This document shows positions 33,856 through 46,936 of a DNA stretch of 64,000 nt, piece by piece. Under the pieces are notes generated by a model. The model was not told where the DNA came from, ran no database searches, and saw only the letters and a list, made by a program, of their open reading frames with translations. The stretch is from positions 36,890,001-36,954,000 of the forward strand of contig CM114274.1 in assembly GCA_050084515.1 (NCBI GenBank), written 5' to 3'. The translations under genes were made by a program, and so were the position numbers. The DNA comes from Blasia pusilla (taxonomy: Eukaryota > Marchantiophyta > Marchantiopsida > Blasiales). Positions within the stretch are counted from its first letter, which is position 1. Each line of letters opens with the position of its first letter.

Positions 33856-34200
33856 TAAACATGATTCCATCTATGGTAAAATGGGATAATAACTCACCTC
33901 CAAAGGGAAATTGCAAGAGAAAACCTAACAAGCAAGTTTGGACCTTTGTGAGTGAATGTAATTGTATCTTAGGTGTTCAAAGTTTACATCCCATCTTCCC
34001 ATGATGCAAAACCATGCCTAGTCACTTTTTTGGTGGTTCATCTTTTAGTATCACGTTGTGCTTTTTTAATGAGTTTGTCAGCCAGCAAGCCCTTTAGGCC
34101 TAAGACACACCCCTAAAGGGCTTCAATTGAAACATAAGGACAAATGGGATGCATGTGAAGGGATGAAAAGATAAGAAGGCCCATACCATGAAACAGATTT
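33856..34200. other. Intergenic DNA
   Basis: No gene or repeat boundary was recognised between the mini-Helitron pair and the GC-rich region. Confidence 0.5.
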
Positions 34201-36420
34201 AAACTGAAGGGGAGATCCCAAATCGACCGCTGAGGATTGCAAGGAATCCTCAGCATCCGAAATCGAAGACAGAGGGATGCAGAGGATCCAGCGGTTCGAG
34301 TGGACGGGAAAAAGAAGAATTAAGCGGTCGGAGTGGACGGAAAGGGCAGAACGAAGAAGGCGTGCGGAGTGCTCTGGAAGGGGACGGAGTTCGGTACTCA
34401 ATCCTTATCCAGGAATCTCTCGCGCGTAATGGGAGAACACCGGGAGTCCAAAAGGGAGGTCGTCGATCGTGGGACGGTGCTCTGGATTGGGTTTATTCGC
34501 GGCACTGCGGTTCCAAGAAACTCGGAGCTGCGCGGGTCGGGTGACTCGGTTCTCCGTCTCCGCCACATGAACATCACATGATTGCGGGTGACTTATTTTA
34601 CCTCCGAAAACTGCATGAGAAACGGAACTACGTAGCGTCAATTCTCTGTTTCCCCGTGCGGACTTCGTTATGACGGGCATCGCGGGCTTCGCCACTTGTC
34701 GCCATCACCGACATCCTCGGCCCACGCTGGGAAACGCGACGTGCCTCCCATTGGCTGCGGGGGGCATCGCATGGAATTGTATGAGAAAGAAGCAGAAAGG
34801 TCGAGTGGGCCCACCACAATCGGAGGAGACAGATGACGGGGCCCACTGACGATGACAGGGCCCAGCATTGCGTTCCCGTCCAAGGCCCACCAATGTCAAG
34901 GTGGCGAGGTATGGGACACACCACTTCCGATGCGACACTAGAGGATTTTGCCACCGTGACTACAAATTCAACGATTGGGCACACAGTCTTAAATATTCTG
35001 CCGGCGTGTCATACAACGCAGGGAGACAAAAGGCAGGAGAGGCAGGTAAACTGGGGTGCCAGTAACAATAAACTGCCCGTCAATCCGGTACCTTCGCTAC
35101 GGGCAGGTATCAGCAGAAGAACAGATAGGAAAGAAAGAAGGAGGTATAGGGGGGTCGCCTGCGGATCTCGGCGAGTGTTCCGGCCGAAGGCCGCCATTCC
35201 CGGGGTCAATCACGTCGTAGGGGCCGACGAACCTGGGCCGGCAGTGCCACGTCACGAAGGGACCAAACCCCCCCGATGCTTCCAAAGATGAACCCTGCAC
35301 CATACGCGCTCGGGGATTATTTAGCGTTGTGCGTATGCTGTCAGCGTAAACACGATGGGCATTGGGCAGGGGATGGACGTCCGCAGGTGGCACATGCCGG
35401 TAGGCCGCTTCATTCGCTTGACCGAGTCCGCGGCAATGATCGGGGAGATCCGGGGTTACGAGTAAAGCTAACCGGTAAAATTCGAGAATTACCGACTGAT
35501 TTTAAAACTGCCTACGAAAAACCGGTTGGATTCGAGCATGTCCTTTGTATTTCGTATCTGAAAACCGGTTCAAAAACCGGGATTACTGTTGCCGACTGGA
35601 AATTCCCGGCAATGTACCGGGTCCCACGAAAAAGCTCCCCTAATTACGGCCCGCAAACGGAACGCATCGGGTTACGTGTAACTTGCGTTCCAAGCCACGG
35701 GGGCTCCCCCTGTCCCACACCAGTTCCAGTGGACTTGGCCCGCTCCGGGTCAGGGGCACGGCCCTGTTCGTCCGGAAGTCCTCTGTTACCCCTCGCAGCG
35801 CCTCGCACCCCTCCGGCGGAGAGGGCCATAATCCCATGCAAGGGTAGGGTGGTGACCGACGCTTCTCTGTACCGCTGCTGGGGCACGACAAGAACGAGAT
35901 GGTTTCTCTTGACCGGAGATTCGGGAGGGAGAATGGTTTCGCGGTCGAACGCTACAGGAGACCCACCAACCTCTCCACGACAGTCCACCCAAGAGTGAAA
36001 AATCCCGTCAAAAGTGTAGAATTCGTGTCGCTCACGTGTGAATGACACACGCACGGGCATCAGGCCACAATCGCCCGGTTGACCAACCATGACGGAGCAG
36101 ATGAAGGTGACCACGAGGGCTGCACGCTCTCGAGGTACCTCTGTAGACCGGTTTTTACCTCAATAGTGAAATCGGCACCACAGCCTCCGGGGCCAATGTA
36201 ATCTTACCGCACAAGAATGGCGCCCTCCTCTGGCCAAAGGGTGCGCACAGTCGAGAACAAAGAATATGTCGGATCGTTGCCTTCAACGTCAACCTCCAGT
36301 AGCCCTCTGACTCCACTCGCCAGAATTCAGTCACGAAGATGTCGTGGTGGGCATACTTGCACATTCACCATACACAAACCCGTACTACAACCACGAATCA
36401 AATGAAGAGTGTGAGGCGTG
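34201..36420. other. GC-rich, CpG-rich stretch without a convincing gene
   Basis: Composition changes abruptly from AT-rich to GC-rich. There are long open frames on both strands (for example 35276-35998 plus, 35644-36114 minus), but they overlap and match no family I know. Their length is expected from high GC. AACCGG words cluster at about 35518-35580. The stretch could be a promoter-like island, the decayed end of an unrecognised gene or an unfamiliar repeat. Confidence 0.4.
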
Positions 36421-38207
36421 AACTAGTCCATTTTACGGCTCTTGGCCACAGCAGGGGAAGACAGCTCCATCCCACTGCCTCATGACGAGGGTTGTGCCAT
36501 GTGTGGAAGAAGACAAACACAACTTCTGAGTGGCCCGTGCTATGAGCGACCATGGTGAAGATTTAGACCGTTTTCTTGCGGGAGTGACACAAAACGTTAT
36601 CTTGCTCCCCACATTACCAACAGATCTTTCCAACGCCCTGGCCTCAAAGAGATGTTTACAAATAACTACCATAATAATCTAGATTCACCCGCAATCCTAC
36701 CATCTGTCAGATATTTGTCACAGAAACTGACCTATAGTATGTTTAAGCACGAGAGCAAGCTCCGCTATGTCACGGAAAGGGGCGGCTTCGATTAGTCAGG
36801 TGGACCCTGTGACTGGACTGAGTGCTACCTCACACTTCTAAAAGCGTATTACTCACAGCCCCGTGATAATCCAACAACCAAACTGATTCTGACGAAATTA
36901 TTTTGTCAGACCAGGAACACAGAAACGACATGACGAACTCTGGCTATTGGGAGGCTCTGCCAATTATTATTGGGAGGCCCCGGCCGCATTACTTGCCTCC
37001 CAATAATAGTCTGGAAGCAGGACATGAAAGACCTCTTTCAATACACCCTGCCACTAATCTGAACCGGCTGCTTTCAGGTCGCGAAGTACACATTCTCATC
37101 ATCTCGTGTCCTAAAATGTGGCCTGATTCCATTGCAATCCACAGAGCATAAAGAACACATGTGACAAGAATCAAGCTGATCAACTTGGAGAGAGATCCAA
37201 GCAGACTGGCAAGAGCAATACAACATGAAGTACAATAATAACAGAACCTCAGTAGTGGCGACTCTGCTGACCTACATGGTGACCTGTCCCATTTTATGAA
37301 CGCAATGCGTAGGATTGTAGAAGCCCTGACACGAATCATACATCATAACAAGAAACAAGACAGAACCTGAAGACAGACAATCAACACTGATAATTAATGC
37401 CATCCTCCATCCTAAAGACACACTAGTCCCTGAACATAGAGTACTCTCCCTTCTACAGCACTGAGACCTGTTAGAAGTGTGTTCCATGGTAGTGAGACGC
37501 ACATATGAGGACTAGACATCAACCGCACTTTCAGTAGTCTAGATTTACTCTAGTCGATTGCAACAACTCCAAGATTCAGTAACCCCACCCTGCTTGCCAT
37601 TACAAAATCCTCCAATGAACCAATGAAACCATTATCCAAGGACAAAAATGGGGCCCATGGGAACAATCCTTGCTATCTGATTTGGGCCCACAGATAATCT
37701 TCACAAGCATATACTGCTCACATCAGCATGAAAAGCAGCAGACGGAACTATCATTAGTCAGAATCAATGCACGAAATGAAATCGTACAAAACGAACCATT
37801 TAAAAAGCTTTGCATTTACAATTGGAGGGTAGTCGCCGACATGTTTCATGCAAGGTGGACAGAATCTCCAACCAGCACAGATAATAGACAGCATGGGACA
37901 GCCAGTCCATCAACGATCAATTGCATTGTTGGATTCCCACACGTATCAACAAATCAAAATGAGAGGACCTGGACCTGCGGTGGATACTCTCAGTCATATG
38001 ATCATCTTGACGTTTGAGATAACTATCCTACACGACCACATGCAGATGTCAACAGGCTCTCCAGAGAATCCCTCTCAGAACCGTTTGCAAAGAGAAGGCT
38101 GTTGAACATGCAGGTGGGGTGTCACCTACACAGGTCAGTCCAATAATCTTCTGCACCTTGCTGTAGTAAGATTAGGAATAGAAGAGAACTACGATGACAC
38201 CCCACCA
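36421..38207. other. Region downstream of the response regulator, with a hairpin
   Basis: It probably includes the 3' UTR of the response regulator just below 38208, but no canonical AATAAA was seen in the right place. At 36965-37008 there is a perfect 14-bp stem (TATTATTGGGAGGC with its complement) and a 16-base loop; ATTGGGAGGC also occurs once just upstream at about 36943. No gene is recognised. Confidence 0.45.
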
Positions 38208-40680
38208 TCATTGAGCAGACCTATAGTCGTCTTCCCCTTGATGTTGGAAGGCTTGGTTCATAAGGTGGACACTCAGCTCTGATGGAGATGTGGATAAAAA
38301 GTCACCTCCAGAGCTGTAGTCACTGAAACTGGAGGTGTAATTGCCATCTTGAAAGCCTCTGCTGGTTAGAGAGGAATAAGGAGATGAAGATCCCAAATCC
38401 AAACCAAACTTGTCCGTCCCGAACACCTGGCCGAGCCCGATATTGGGGATGTCCAATTCATCTTCTCTCTTGAAGTTCTGTAGAGGCAATGGTAATAAGT
38501 TATTTTGTGGTCTCCCTAAACCAGCGATGTCATCACCATTGATGGTTCCACCATGCTGGCGGGCTAAAGAATCCTGCTGGGCAGCCTTCATTAACATGTC
38601 CAGTTCTATAGAAGTCATCCTCTGCAGGCCTGCGAAGGCCACATTGGAGGAAGGATTTGATAAGCTGGACCTCACTCCACCAACGTTCATCTGTCCAAGT
38701 CCCCCCACCATGTGAGAAGAAGACAGAGAGGATGCCTGCCTCTGCTGATGGGCCTGCAATTGAGCGAGTGTGGTTAGAGTGGCTGCATCAATTTGTCCCA
38801 GCCCTCTTCCCATCCCCCCCACCATATTGGTACCAGCTACAGGTAGTACGTTCATAGCTTTGCCACAAGATGCAGCAGCAACACCCCTACCACCTGGTTG
38901 AATCTGCATCGAACCACCAAAATTCCCTCCCTGGGAAGCTTGAAATGAGGCAACCGGATACGGTTGTGTGTTAACCCCGCTTAAACGCTTGAGATATTGT
39001 CGATATTTCTGCAACCAGAAAGGAAACTTAGCCCTCAGATCAGACAAAGCAGCAGGTTGGGCGTCTAAGTGCCCTGGTGTGTTTACGCCACTTAAACGCT
39101 TCATATATTGCCGATATTTCTGCAACCAGAAAGGAAACTTAGCACTCGAGATGATAAAAAAGTGACAACATCGATACAGAACTAACAAAAAAGCCCTAAT
39201 GGTAAAACATCTCACCTGCAAATGGCTTGCGACATTTTCCCTTGAAAGACCCTGCACGTTCATTATCTCCAATATCCTCTTTGGCACAGCTTCTAAAATG
39301 AACACAGACGAGGAAGGGGGGGACCCAGTCAGCCATGAAACTTCTACATCGACCTGTCTAAGTCAATTGTAAGTACGCGAACTGGCTAGAAATATTAGAG
39401 CAGGATGCACTCCCCACTCTGCCCATCTCTTCCTGGAGCACGGGATAATTTTTGACGCTAGGACAAAACCAATAAGGATCAAATTTTTAGGAGGCTCACT
39501 TTCTATGCCGAGCTGATTGACTGCATTCACAAATTGCTGGTGAAGCTCCACCGACCAAACAACCCTCGCCTTCTTGAGGCTATTCACATCTTCAAGAGGT
39601 TCCTCGGCAGGTTCCTGCTTCTCCTTCCTCTTCCGGGAATTTTGCTCTCCATCGTTGGAAGAATCTAGAGCTCTACCGCCATCATCCCCCCATTCGCTGG
39701 AGTGGTCGTCCTTCAGTGTTTCTCCTTTGCCACGTCGTCGGATGACATGCTGCCAGATATTACGGAGTTCCTCGATGCGAACAGGTTTAAGCAAATAATC
39801 GCAGGCTCCGTGAGTGATCCCTTTCATCACAACGTCCGTTTCTCCATTCGCAGACATCACTGCAGTGACGAGTAACGATGGTTGGATGTCTGTTGCCAGC
39901 AGGCTAAAAACTGAGACGCAACCAAACAAGCAAGACCTCCTACCCCATTTTTTACCAATTTGGACGGCCCTCCAACTCCAACAATCCCGGACTGTCGAGA
40001 ATGTGGAACGGTGGCTAGCTGAGAAAAGGTGAGAGCGGCTTACTGATAACAGGAAGGTCTAGCTCCAGGCCAATAGCTTCCAACAACTTGAATCCGTCCA
40101 TGTCAGGCATGTAAACGTCGCTCATGACCAAGTCGAAGCAACTCTTATTCTGTCGTAGAAGTGACAGAGCGGACGCCGCCCGATGACAACACGTCACTGC
40201 AGGAACACGTACGACGGTATCAGAGCTCCCGGTACAAATTGTGAGCACAGTGGGGAACGAAAGCACAAGCCTTCAAAGTACAAAGTTCTACCTGATCCTT
40301 TCTACGCTGACTTGGAGTTGTCGGCATACAGGACCAACACTCCACCAAAGACCTCAACTATCCTCATCCTCGGTCGCGTAAACAGACAAGTCCTTCCCAG
40401 ATTCATACCATCAGCTTCAAAACATAAAGAGATTTGGGATGGGAAGAGGATGCTTGGGAAGGAGGGAAGAGGACAAACCATTGTAGTTGCATTGGCGCAA
40501 CATTGTCTCTAATATCATCAAACACACAGGATCGTCGTCGACCACAAGCACCTTCAATCCAGCCGGGGAAAATCCTTCGGCGACAGTCATTTTGTCGTTC
40601 AGTTTATCGCTGGTGGCCGTAGCAGAATCCGGAGACCTTCCCGCTGAGGTCGAGGTAGACGTATCCAGAGACTTCATCAT
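38208..40680 (-). CDS. Type-B response regulator (receiver plus GARP/Myb DNA-binding domain)
   Basis: Type-B regulators are nuclear transcription factors activated by His-Asp phosphorelay in cytokinin signalling. Proposed exons: 40680-40479, 40196-40044, 39859-39500, 39292-39216, then 39008-38208 or 39119-38208. Introns are GT-AG and phases agree; the product is 530 or 567 residues. The receiver domain has VLVVDDDP (acidic pocket about 48-50), phosphoacceptor D94 in [11 protein letters not shown], and K143 in LLKPVR. A basic/acidic linker (RKRKEKQEP) precedes the GARP domain at 214-272 ([42 protein letters not shown]). The C-terminal half is G/S/Q-rich with a region around [16 protein letters not shown], as expected for an activation domain. 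The start is one of two adjacent ATGs (40680/40677). The last intron has two usable acceptors created by a local duplication. No sign of decay. Confidence 0.94.
38969..39145 (-). repeat. In-frame duplicated 3' splice site and exon start in the GARP domain
   Basis: Two copies about 111 bp apart share the polypyrimidine tract, the CAG acceptor and the coding start: TTTCCTTTCTGGTTGCAG then AAATATCG. The acceptors lie just before exon starts 39119 and 39008, encoding [14 protein letters not shown] and [14 protein letters not shown]. The spacing is divisible by three and the sequence between is open, so both splice choices keep the frame. Confidence 0.9.
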
Positions 40681-42900
40681 CAATATATTAAGGCGATATA
40701 ACACAACTCACAAGTTCATCTCCTGGTACAGCTAAAAGATAGGAATGCAGCGAGCGTAACAAATCTAGGGCCACGTTCAGATGGGGTTCTAATCTTGAAA
40801 TACCGGGGGAAAGCGAAATCATTGGAGTCTATCCAGAAATTTCAGGCGTAACTTCGTAAAGAGATCACATTGTGAGAAGCTACAACGATGCCCTCCGAGC
40901 ATCATCTGCTTTGGTGATGCTCCATCACTCCCATCACAATTACTTCTCCACATCTCCCAAGCGTCTTGTACATGCTCCTGTGGCTATGCTTCCGTGCTAG
41001 TAGTCGCTGGTAGATCACGAGTGCTCCACAGGAACCCAAACTAAAAGCAAGTCTCTTCTTTGACACCCCGGACGCAGTCGAACTAGAAAACGGTACTCCT
41101 AAAACGCGTCTGTGGTGGCAGCAATCAAAAACACACCGCCCTCCGATAAACTCCAACCCTAACCAGCTTTCGCACACAAGCAATACAAGAAGCCTAAGTC
41201 GATAGGCAGGCCACCAGCACCGGTGCGATTCCCCGGCCGCTTCCTTTCACCATACTACTAGAGAGAGAACCACGACCGCTAAGAAGTACCTTGATGCCGC
41301 GTAGACGCAATAAACACCACTACACTGAGCCTGCGAGCTAGTGTCCCTCCGCCCAACCCTTCCTCACCCTCGGCAAAATCTACGGCCGAGAAATTCTCCT
41401 TCACCACAAGCTGCTTCCCGCTCCCACCCCGTGCTCAAGAATGTCAACCCTCCCTCCCGTGCATCGCACCCCTTCCATCAACTTCCGCACTCGAGCTTAA
41501 TGCAAACCAATCGCCTAATCTCCACTGGCTTCTCTCAATCGCCTCCTCGACGATTCCCTCCCTCTCTTTCTCTCCCTCCTTCCCTCCCTTCCTTCGTTGC
41601 CGCCACACTGGTCACTGATTACAGCCTTCCCTGTGCTCGAATTTGCTCGATCTACCGCTCTCGCCTGTAGAATCCGCGCACTCCCCTCCTCCTCCTCCTC
41701 CTCCTCCTCCCTCTCTCTCCCTCTCACTCTCTCACCCTCTCACCGTCCTCCCTCCACACGCCTACGGAGCTCCTCTAGCTCTCAATCGCGTGCGCTGCTC
41801 CGCGCCTCTCTTCGCTCCGCTGATCTGCGCTTGCGCTCTCTACTGTGTGTGCTGTGCTTTGCTGTGCTCTCCGCTCGGCTCGGCTCGGCTCCGCTAGGCT
41901 CTGCTCTGAGTTATGCTACGATGATGGACGCGCTGCGAGACTAACCAGAGAAAGAGAGCTCGGTGATACCAGCAGCAAGGGACACAAGGCTAGTAGCTAT
42001 CGGCAGCCGGGATGGGAGAGCCCCGTGCTGCCCGGGAGGGGTCCGGAAATCGGCACCGTCGGAAGGATCACGGGCAGTCTCGCCGGGCCCGAGGGTTTAA
42101 GGGGCCCGACTTTGGAAGTGGGATCGGTACGGGAACGGGACGGAACGGGATGGGGCGGGCGGAGAGGAGAGGAGGAATAATAATGTCGGTCCTAATTGCC
42201 CCCGAGCCGACGGATGAGCGATCTGACGGTTTCGGATGCCAGACAGGGCTGTGAGTGATTGCTGTTCGTTTGTTCTGTGCGACAAAGCGGAGACGGAGAG
42301 AGCTCGCCCAATATTTACTTGCTCTCCCTGCTCCTGTTGCTCCAGCTCTGGGCTTACCGGCCGGTGCGTTGCGACCATCCACACCTGTCCTTCTCTTATT
42401 GGCTGGAATTCTTAAATCGGATGGGACTTACGGCGCGACTGACGGACGCATCCTATTTTTCACCGATTTCCACTGCAGATCCTTCGGTCCGCCCCTCCAA
42501 CCGGTCTCAGGGGACCCGCCGCTTTTGTTAAGATCAGGGGTGTGGGGTGTCTTTTCCTCCCTCTCGCGGACATTAATGCCGGGCTCCCCCGCCCCGCCTC
42601 CCCTCCCGCGTAAGCCGTGCAAGCTCTTAACTAGCGAAGGAATCGACTGAATCCCTGGAGAGCCGTCCTTCCCTCCGGACTCCGGAGCACCTCGAGGTCC
42701 TCCGTTTCCGGACCGGCACTTCGCGAGTTCAAACACGTCACCACCGGCGCCGTAGTAGTCCCTCCGTCACTTCAGTTTGGATCCATGCCGTCCGTCCGGA
42801 GTGACCTTTTACATCCTTCCTCTCCTTTTGGACTACTCTCACATCCTCTCAGCCACGGACTTATCCACATTTGTCAATAGTCGCCGTTCTCTAGTTCTTA
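40681..42900 (-). promoter_or_regulatory. Upstream region / 5' UTR of the response regulator
   Basis: The GC-rich region has purine-biased simple repeats on the gene's strand: plus-strand (CTC)n at about 41687-41712, CTCTCTCC/CTCACTCT words to about 41745, and CGGCT repeats at about 41873-41890. This resembles the upstream region of SPP. Open frames on either strand look compositional. A transcription start or 5' UTR intron cannot be placed. Confidence 0.45.
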
Positions 42901-43020
42901 GGTATCGCTCTATTTTATTAACAAATAACCTTTTTATCGATATCTAATCTATTGAAAATAATTTCTAGGACCGGACGGGATTACATGCGTTTGATCGTAA
43001 CAAAGTTATTATTATTTCAT

Positions 43021-43060
43021 GGAGTATATATTTAATTGAAGAATTAAATATATATACTCC
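43021..43060. repeat. AT-rich near-perfect palindrome
   Basis: GGAGTATATATTTAATT (43021-43037), a GAAG loop, and the complementary arm to 43060, which has one extra AT. It marks the switch from the GC-rich promoter region to AT-rich DNA and could be a tiny foldback element. Confidence 0.8.
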
Positions 43061-46000
43061 AGGTGGAATATTAAATGTTTTAAGAAAATTCACTTCTTTT
43101 CATATGAAGATATTTGTGGGGTTTTAAGTTGAGTTACCTTAATGCTCATGAGAGATTAGGTTGTTTTGTTTGCCCAATTTTGTTGTTTGTGGTTTTTGTT
43201 CAACGAATTTTCTTGCTATCTATGTGTGTGTGTTTGTCCGTTCGTTTATATTCTTACGATGTCTCCTCCTTGCCTTTCGTCTCTCGAATCATGATGACAA
43301 TCCTTATGTCTCCTATCATTTGTGGATCCTTCAATTATCCTTGAAGTTTTCCCCTCTGATCATCCTAAAGCTTTTCCATTCATCCTTGGTTTTTCTGTCA
43401 TCCATCTTGTTCCATCCGAACTTAGTATATGTATGGGAAGTTTACATTCGAATCCTACGTTCATAATCTTTTAAGATCCTACCTTATTTCATTTTCGCAA
43501 CTTTCTCATCAATTTCCTTTATTCATCCATATTAATGGTTTGTCCAATCCTTACCTTTCATCTCGCAAATCATGACGTCCAACCCTCGCTCAATCTATCC
43601 ATTTTATTTATAAGGCCATCAATTATCCTTCCAATTCACCCCTCTCTTTATCCCTATCATTTTCCCATTCTTTTTAGTTTTTGTGATCATTCATGTCTCA
43701 TCCTTAACTTTTAATTCTTTTGTTTGTATCATCTATCCCTCAATATGTCTATATCATGCATACAAATGATCTCATACATCTTCTATATTTGCTCTCTTTT
43801 TTGGTCCTTCTTCCCCTATCTTTATTCTTCTATCTTAACATCCATTTGTCCAACCCTTGCCCCCTCGTCCTCCATTTAACACTCTATTTTATGTATCATT
43901 CTTTTATAAATTTTTTCTTTCCATAAGAAGCTTCTACCCTCGATCCATCTTGCTTTAATGTCATTCAATTCATAAACAAATACCTTCCAGATCTTCATTT
44001 TTCGTTTTCAAGCCCTCGTCCACAAGTTTTGAATAGCATGACTTTTCACAACAAATTCATAATTAATGCTTGGCTAATCAACTAAACAAAATGTAAGACT
44101 CTCAATTCTATCCATTTCATGTCGAGAATAAGAACTAAGTTAGGTCCTTTTTTTTCTCTCTAAAGATTGGAACCACACATTAACATATCCCATATTTGTG
44201 CATATTTTGGATTCTATAAGAACGTTATTTTCCCACTTGTATCCATGGGAGTTTGAGGCTTCTAATTTGGTTTTTTTTTGTTAAATGCCCATGTACTAAA
44301 ACATTTCTAAAGAGCACTAAGTTCTTGAAATTTGTTCCTTTTTAACCATCAAGCGTCTAATACTTGATGATTTTATAACACTTGGTATCATCCTTGTACA
44401 ATAGTATAGATGTGAACATCCTTAACACTCCATCATTATAAACATACATTGATACTTTTATTATAACTCAATATATATATATAAAAATAAGATGTTGAAA
44501 ATCTGATTATTTTCGTATTTCACAACAATGACATGATAATAAGATTATGTTTGTTGGATTATTCTTCTTCTTTTTCCAACTTAATCTATCTATTATTTCT
44601 AAATACCACTAGATCTCTTAGTTAATATAGCAGAAACATTACATTCTCTTCTATATCATGCACAAAGAAACCTAGAGAAAATAGATGAATAGCCATAAGA
44701 AACACAATTAGATTATATACCTACGTAATGATTGGCATGTAGTTAATACAATTTATTTATTTTTTAAACTCTTATAGTTTACACTTTGAGAAGGATATAT
44801 GGGATATAACAAAAAAATCCCTTTCCCTTGCTCACAATCCATCATCATTGGTCTTAGAAATTTTCTAAAAATATTTTTTATATATTATAGAATTGATGAA
44901 CTTGAAGTTTTGCCTAATGATTTGTTTTTATTTTCATTCTCAAAAGATCTTAGAAACTATGGATGATGATATGATTAAGTGGAATTCTACACGAGAGTTA
45001 TAAATAAGGGTATGAAATATTCTCCCTTGTCTTGATTGATGAGGCTCAAAAGTTCAAAATAAGTTGATTCCCTCTCGTTGGGACATTAATGTGACAATAT
45101 GTGTTCGTGGATTATTCTACAACTTCCAATAATTAAATTCTTGCAAAAATTATTGTGTATGTTAAAACATGGTTATACAAAATGATTTCCCTTCTGCGTA
45201 TTTTCTAGTTAGTTTGAAAACCACATGTAACAATATTCAATGATTATATTCATAATGACTATAGTACCTACATTAATTTGATAGGATATTCCACATATTT
45301 TAAATTTATATATAAATATAAATAGAGAATATGGTGTCCATAAATAAACTAATTCTATCGTTGGAATTAAATATCATTATTCTTTTATTAGCTATAATTA
45401 AAGTTCTTGTAATCAATTTTTTAAAGAAAAAATATAGTTATTTTGAAAAGTATGAGACATTAATTTTTGTGATGCTATGGGGTCTTCTCTACACATTTAA
45501 TATGATGTCTTGTATGTAGAATCGTGTGTCATCCTAATTGACAAAGTATCATTATCATTTCTCAATCTCATCTATTATTTGTGTTTGGATTTCAACTGTA
45601 TGTTTTGTTTGAATGCATGCTTTATAAGCCATTATATTAAGTGTAATTTCTTGATTTTCCCTCCTTACATTATAGTGTTCTTATCTTGCATTTTCCTTGG
45701 TATCCAATTATCCATTTGTTTAAGTGCAAGAGAAATACGAGAACTTAGCCTTCAAGAAGCATAAAAACATATTATCCTTCATGTACTCAAGCACAAGCTT
45801 AAGCCCAACTATTGATCAATCATCTCTCTCTCTCTCATCAAGTCGTAGATGACCAAGAGGTTGGTTGAATTGAAATAAGGTCTTATCAAATAGGTTTCCC
45901 ATTCAACTCTCCCCTTTGACATTTGGGATGGATCTTAGCCCAAGGGCAGTGGCATACCTTATCTAGGATATGGATGGTCCGTGTCTGAGAGAGAATACGC

Positions 46001-46936
46001 CTTGTATCTTTAATGTGTATGTGCTTTGACTATGCTCTCGGGTCAAGAATTTGGAAAAAAATTTAAAGTCCTTCATTCCAAAATCAAATCTCCTCCATAG
46101 GAACTCCAAACAAAAATGTTTGAAATCTAGATGTGAAGGTACCTTTTGGATGTGGTGTCAAGATCACATGTGCGGAAGGGGTCACATAAGCCAAGTTGGC
46201 TTCTTGTGGACTAGAAATGTGTCTCTTATGAAATACGTAGCTTCATATGCATGAGTGGTATCACCAACTACTAAAACAATTAAAAGTGTTTTATGTGTCT
46301 CTTATGAAATACGTACCCTCATATGCATAAGTGGCATCACCAACTACTAAAGCACTTAAAAGTGTTGTAGGACACACAAATGAAATGTGTATCTTGTGAA
46401 ATATAGATCAATTTGAAAAATAAATATTGAATACAAGATGAGGCTCAACTAAGATGTGCCATCAATAGAAATTTCCTCTTTTATGAAGTTTTTCCTAACC
46501 CTTTTTTACCGCAAGCAATATCAGCGAGCAGTTCATCTACTACGTAGGCCTCGTAAATAAACCCGAAATATTATAGTTGCATCGACACTTGGTTTTTATG
46601 GAAATGGTCACGTGTTATGGTATAATGAGAGAGTCTACTATGTAATTAATTAAGGTCATATATGACATGTTGTGGATTGATAAAATTTGGCCATACATTG
46701 TCATAGAGTTGCTACGATGGATATACTCTTAATGAAGCTCATTTTTACATATCGAACCTATGGAGATAAAGTCGAGATATAATACAGCTAAGATATACTT
46801 GGGTATTGAGTTTGAATTATCTTGAGGCATAAATGGGCTATGATTGATATGGAATTACCACTTTTGTCAATGATGCATATTTACTCTTTTTTTGTCTTAA
46901 GTAAATTATACTAAAAGATTGGAAGGTAGGGCCCTT
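43061..46936. other. AT-rich intergenic DNA, no gene seen
   Basis: About 43.3-44.0 kb is pyrimidine-rich (repeated TTCATCC/ATCCAT words) without coding motifs. Open frames at 45331-45764 are hydrophobic only because of AT richness. A dispersed repeat copy lies at 45897-46056 and is listed separately. Confidence 0.5.
45897..46056. repeat. Dispersed ~160-bp repeat, copy 1
   Basis: It matches 49098-49257 in the same orientation with few differences; the shared core includes GACATACCTTATCTAGGATA-like sequence, GAGAGAATACGCCTTGTATC and CTCTCGGGTCAAGAATTTGG. Its length and its presence inside an unrelated copia element suggest a short interspersed element, but pol III A and B boxes were not convincingly identified. 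Confidence 0.75.

Noticed and set aside
35276-35998. 240-codon open frame on the plus strand
   Set aside because: No family motif, overlapped by long frames on the other strand in GC-rich DNA; its length is explained by few stop codons at high GC.
35644-36114. 157-codon minus-strand open frame
   Set aside because: No recognisable domain, no matching exon neighbours, and the same GC-rich context.
39009-39118. Duplicated KYRQY block as a sequencing artefact
   Set aside because: The copies differ at several bases, including a Met/Leu change, and have different downstream sequence, so it is a real, somewhat old duplication.
41341-42736. Frames upstream of the response regulator as a separate gene
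   Set aside because: They follow CTC, GA and CGGCT simple repeats and lack motifs.
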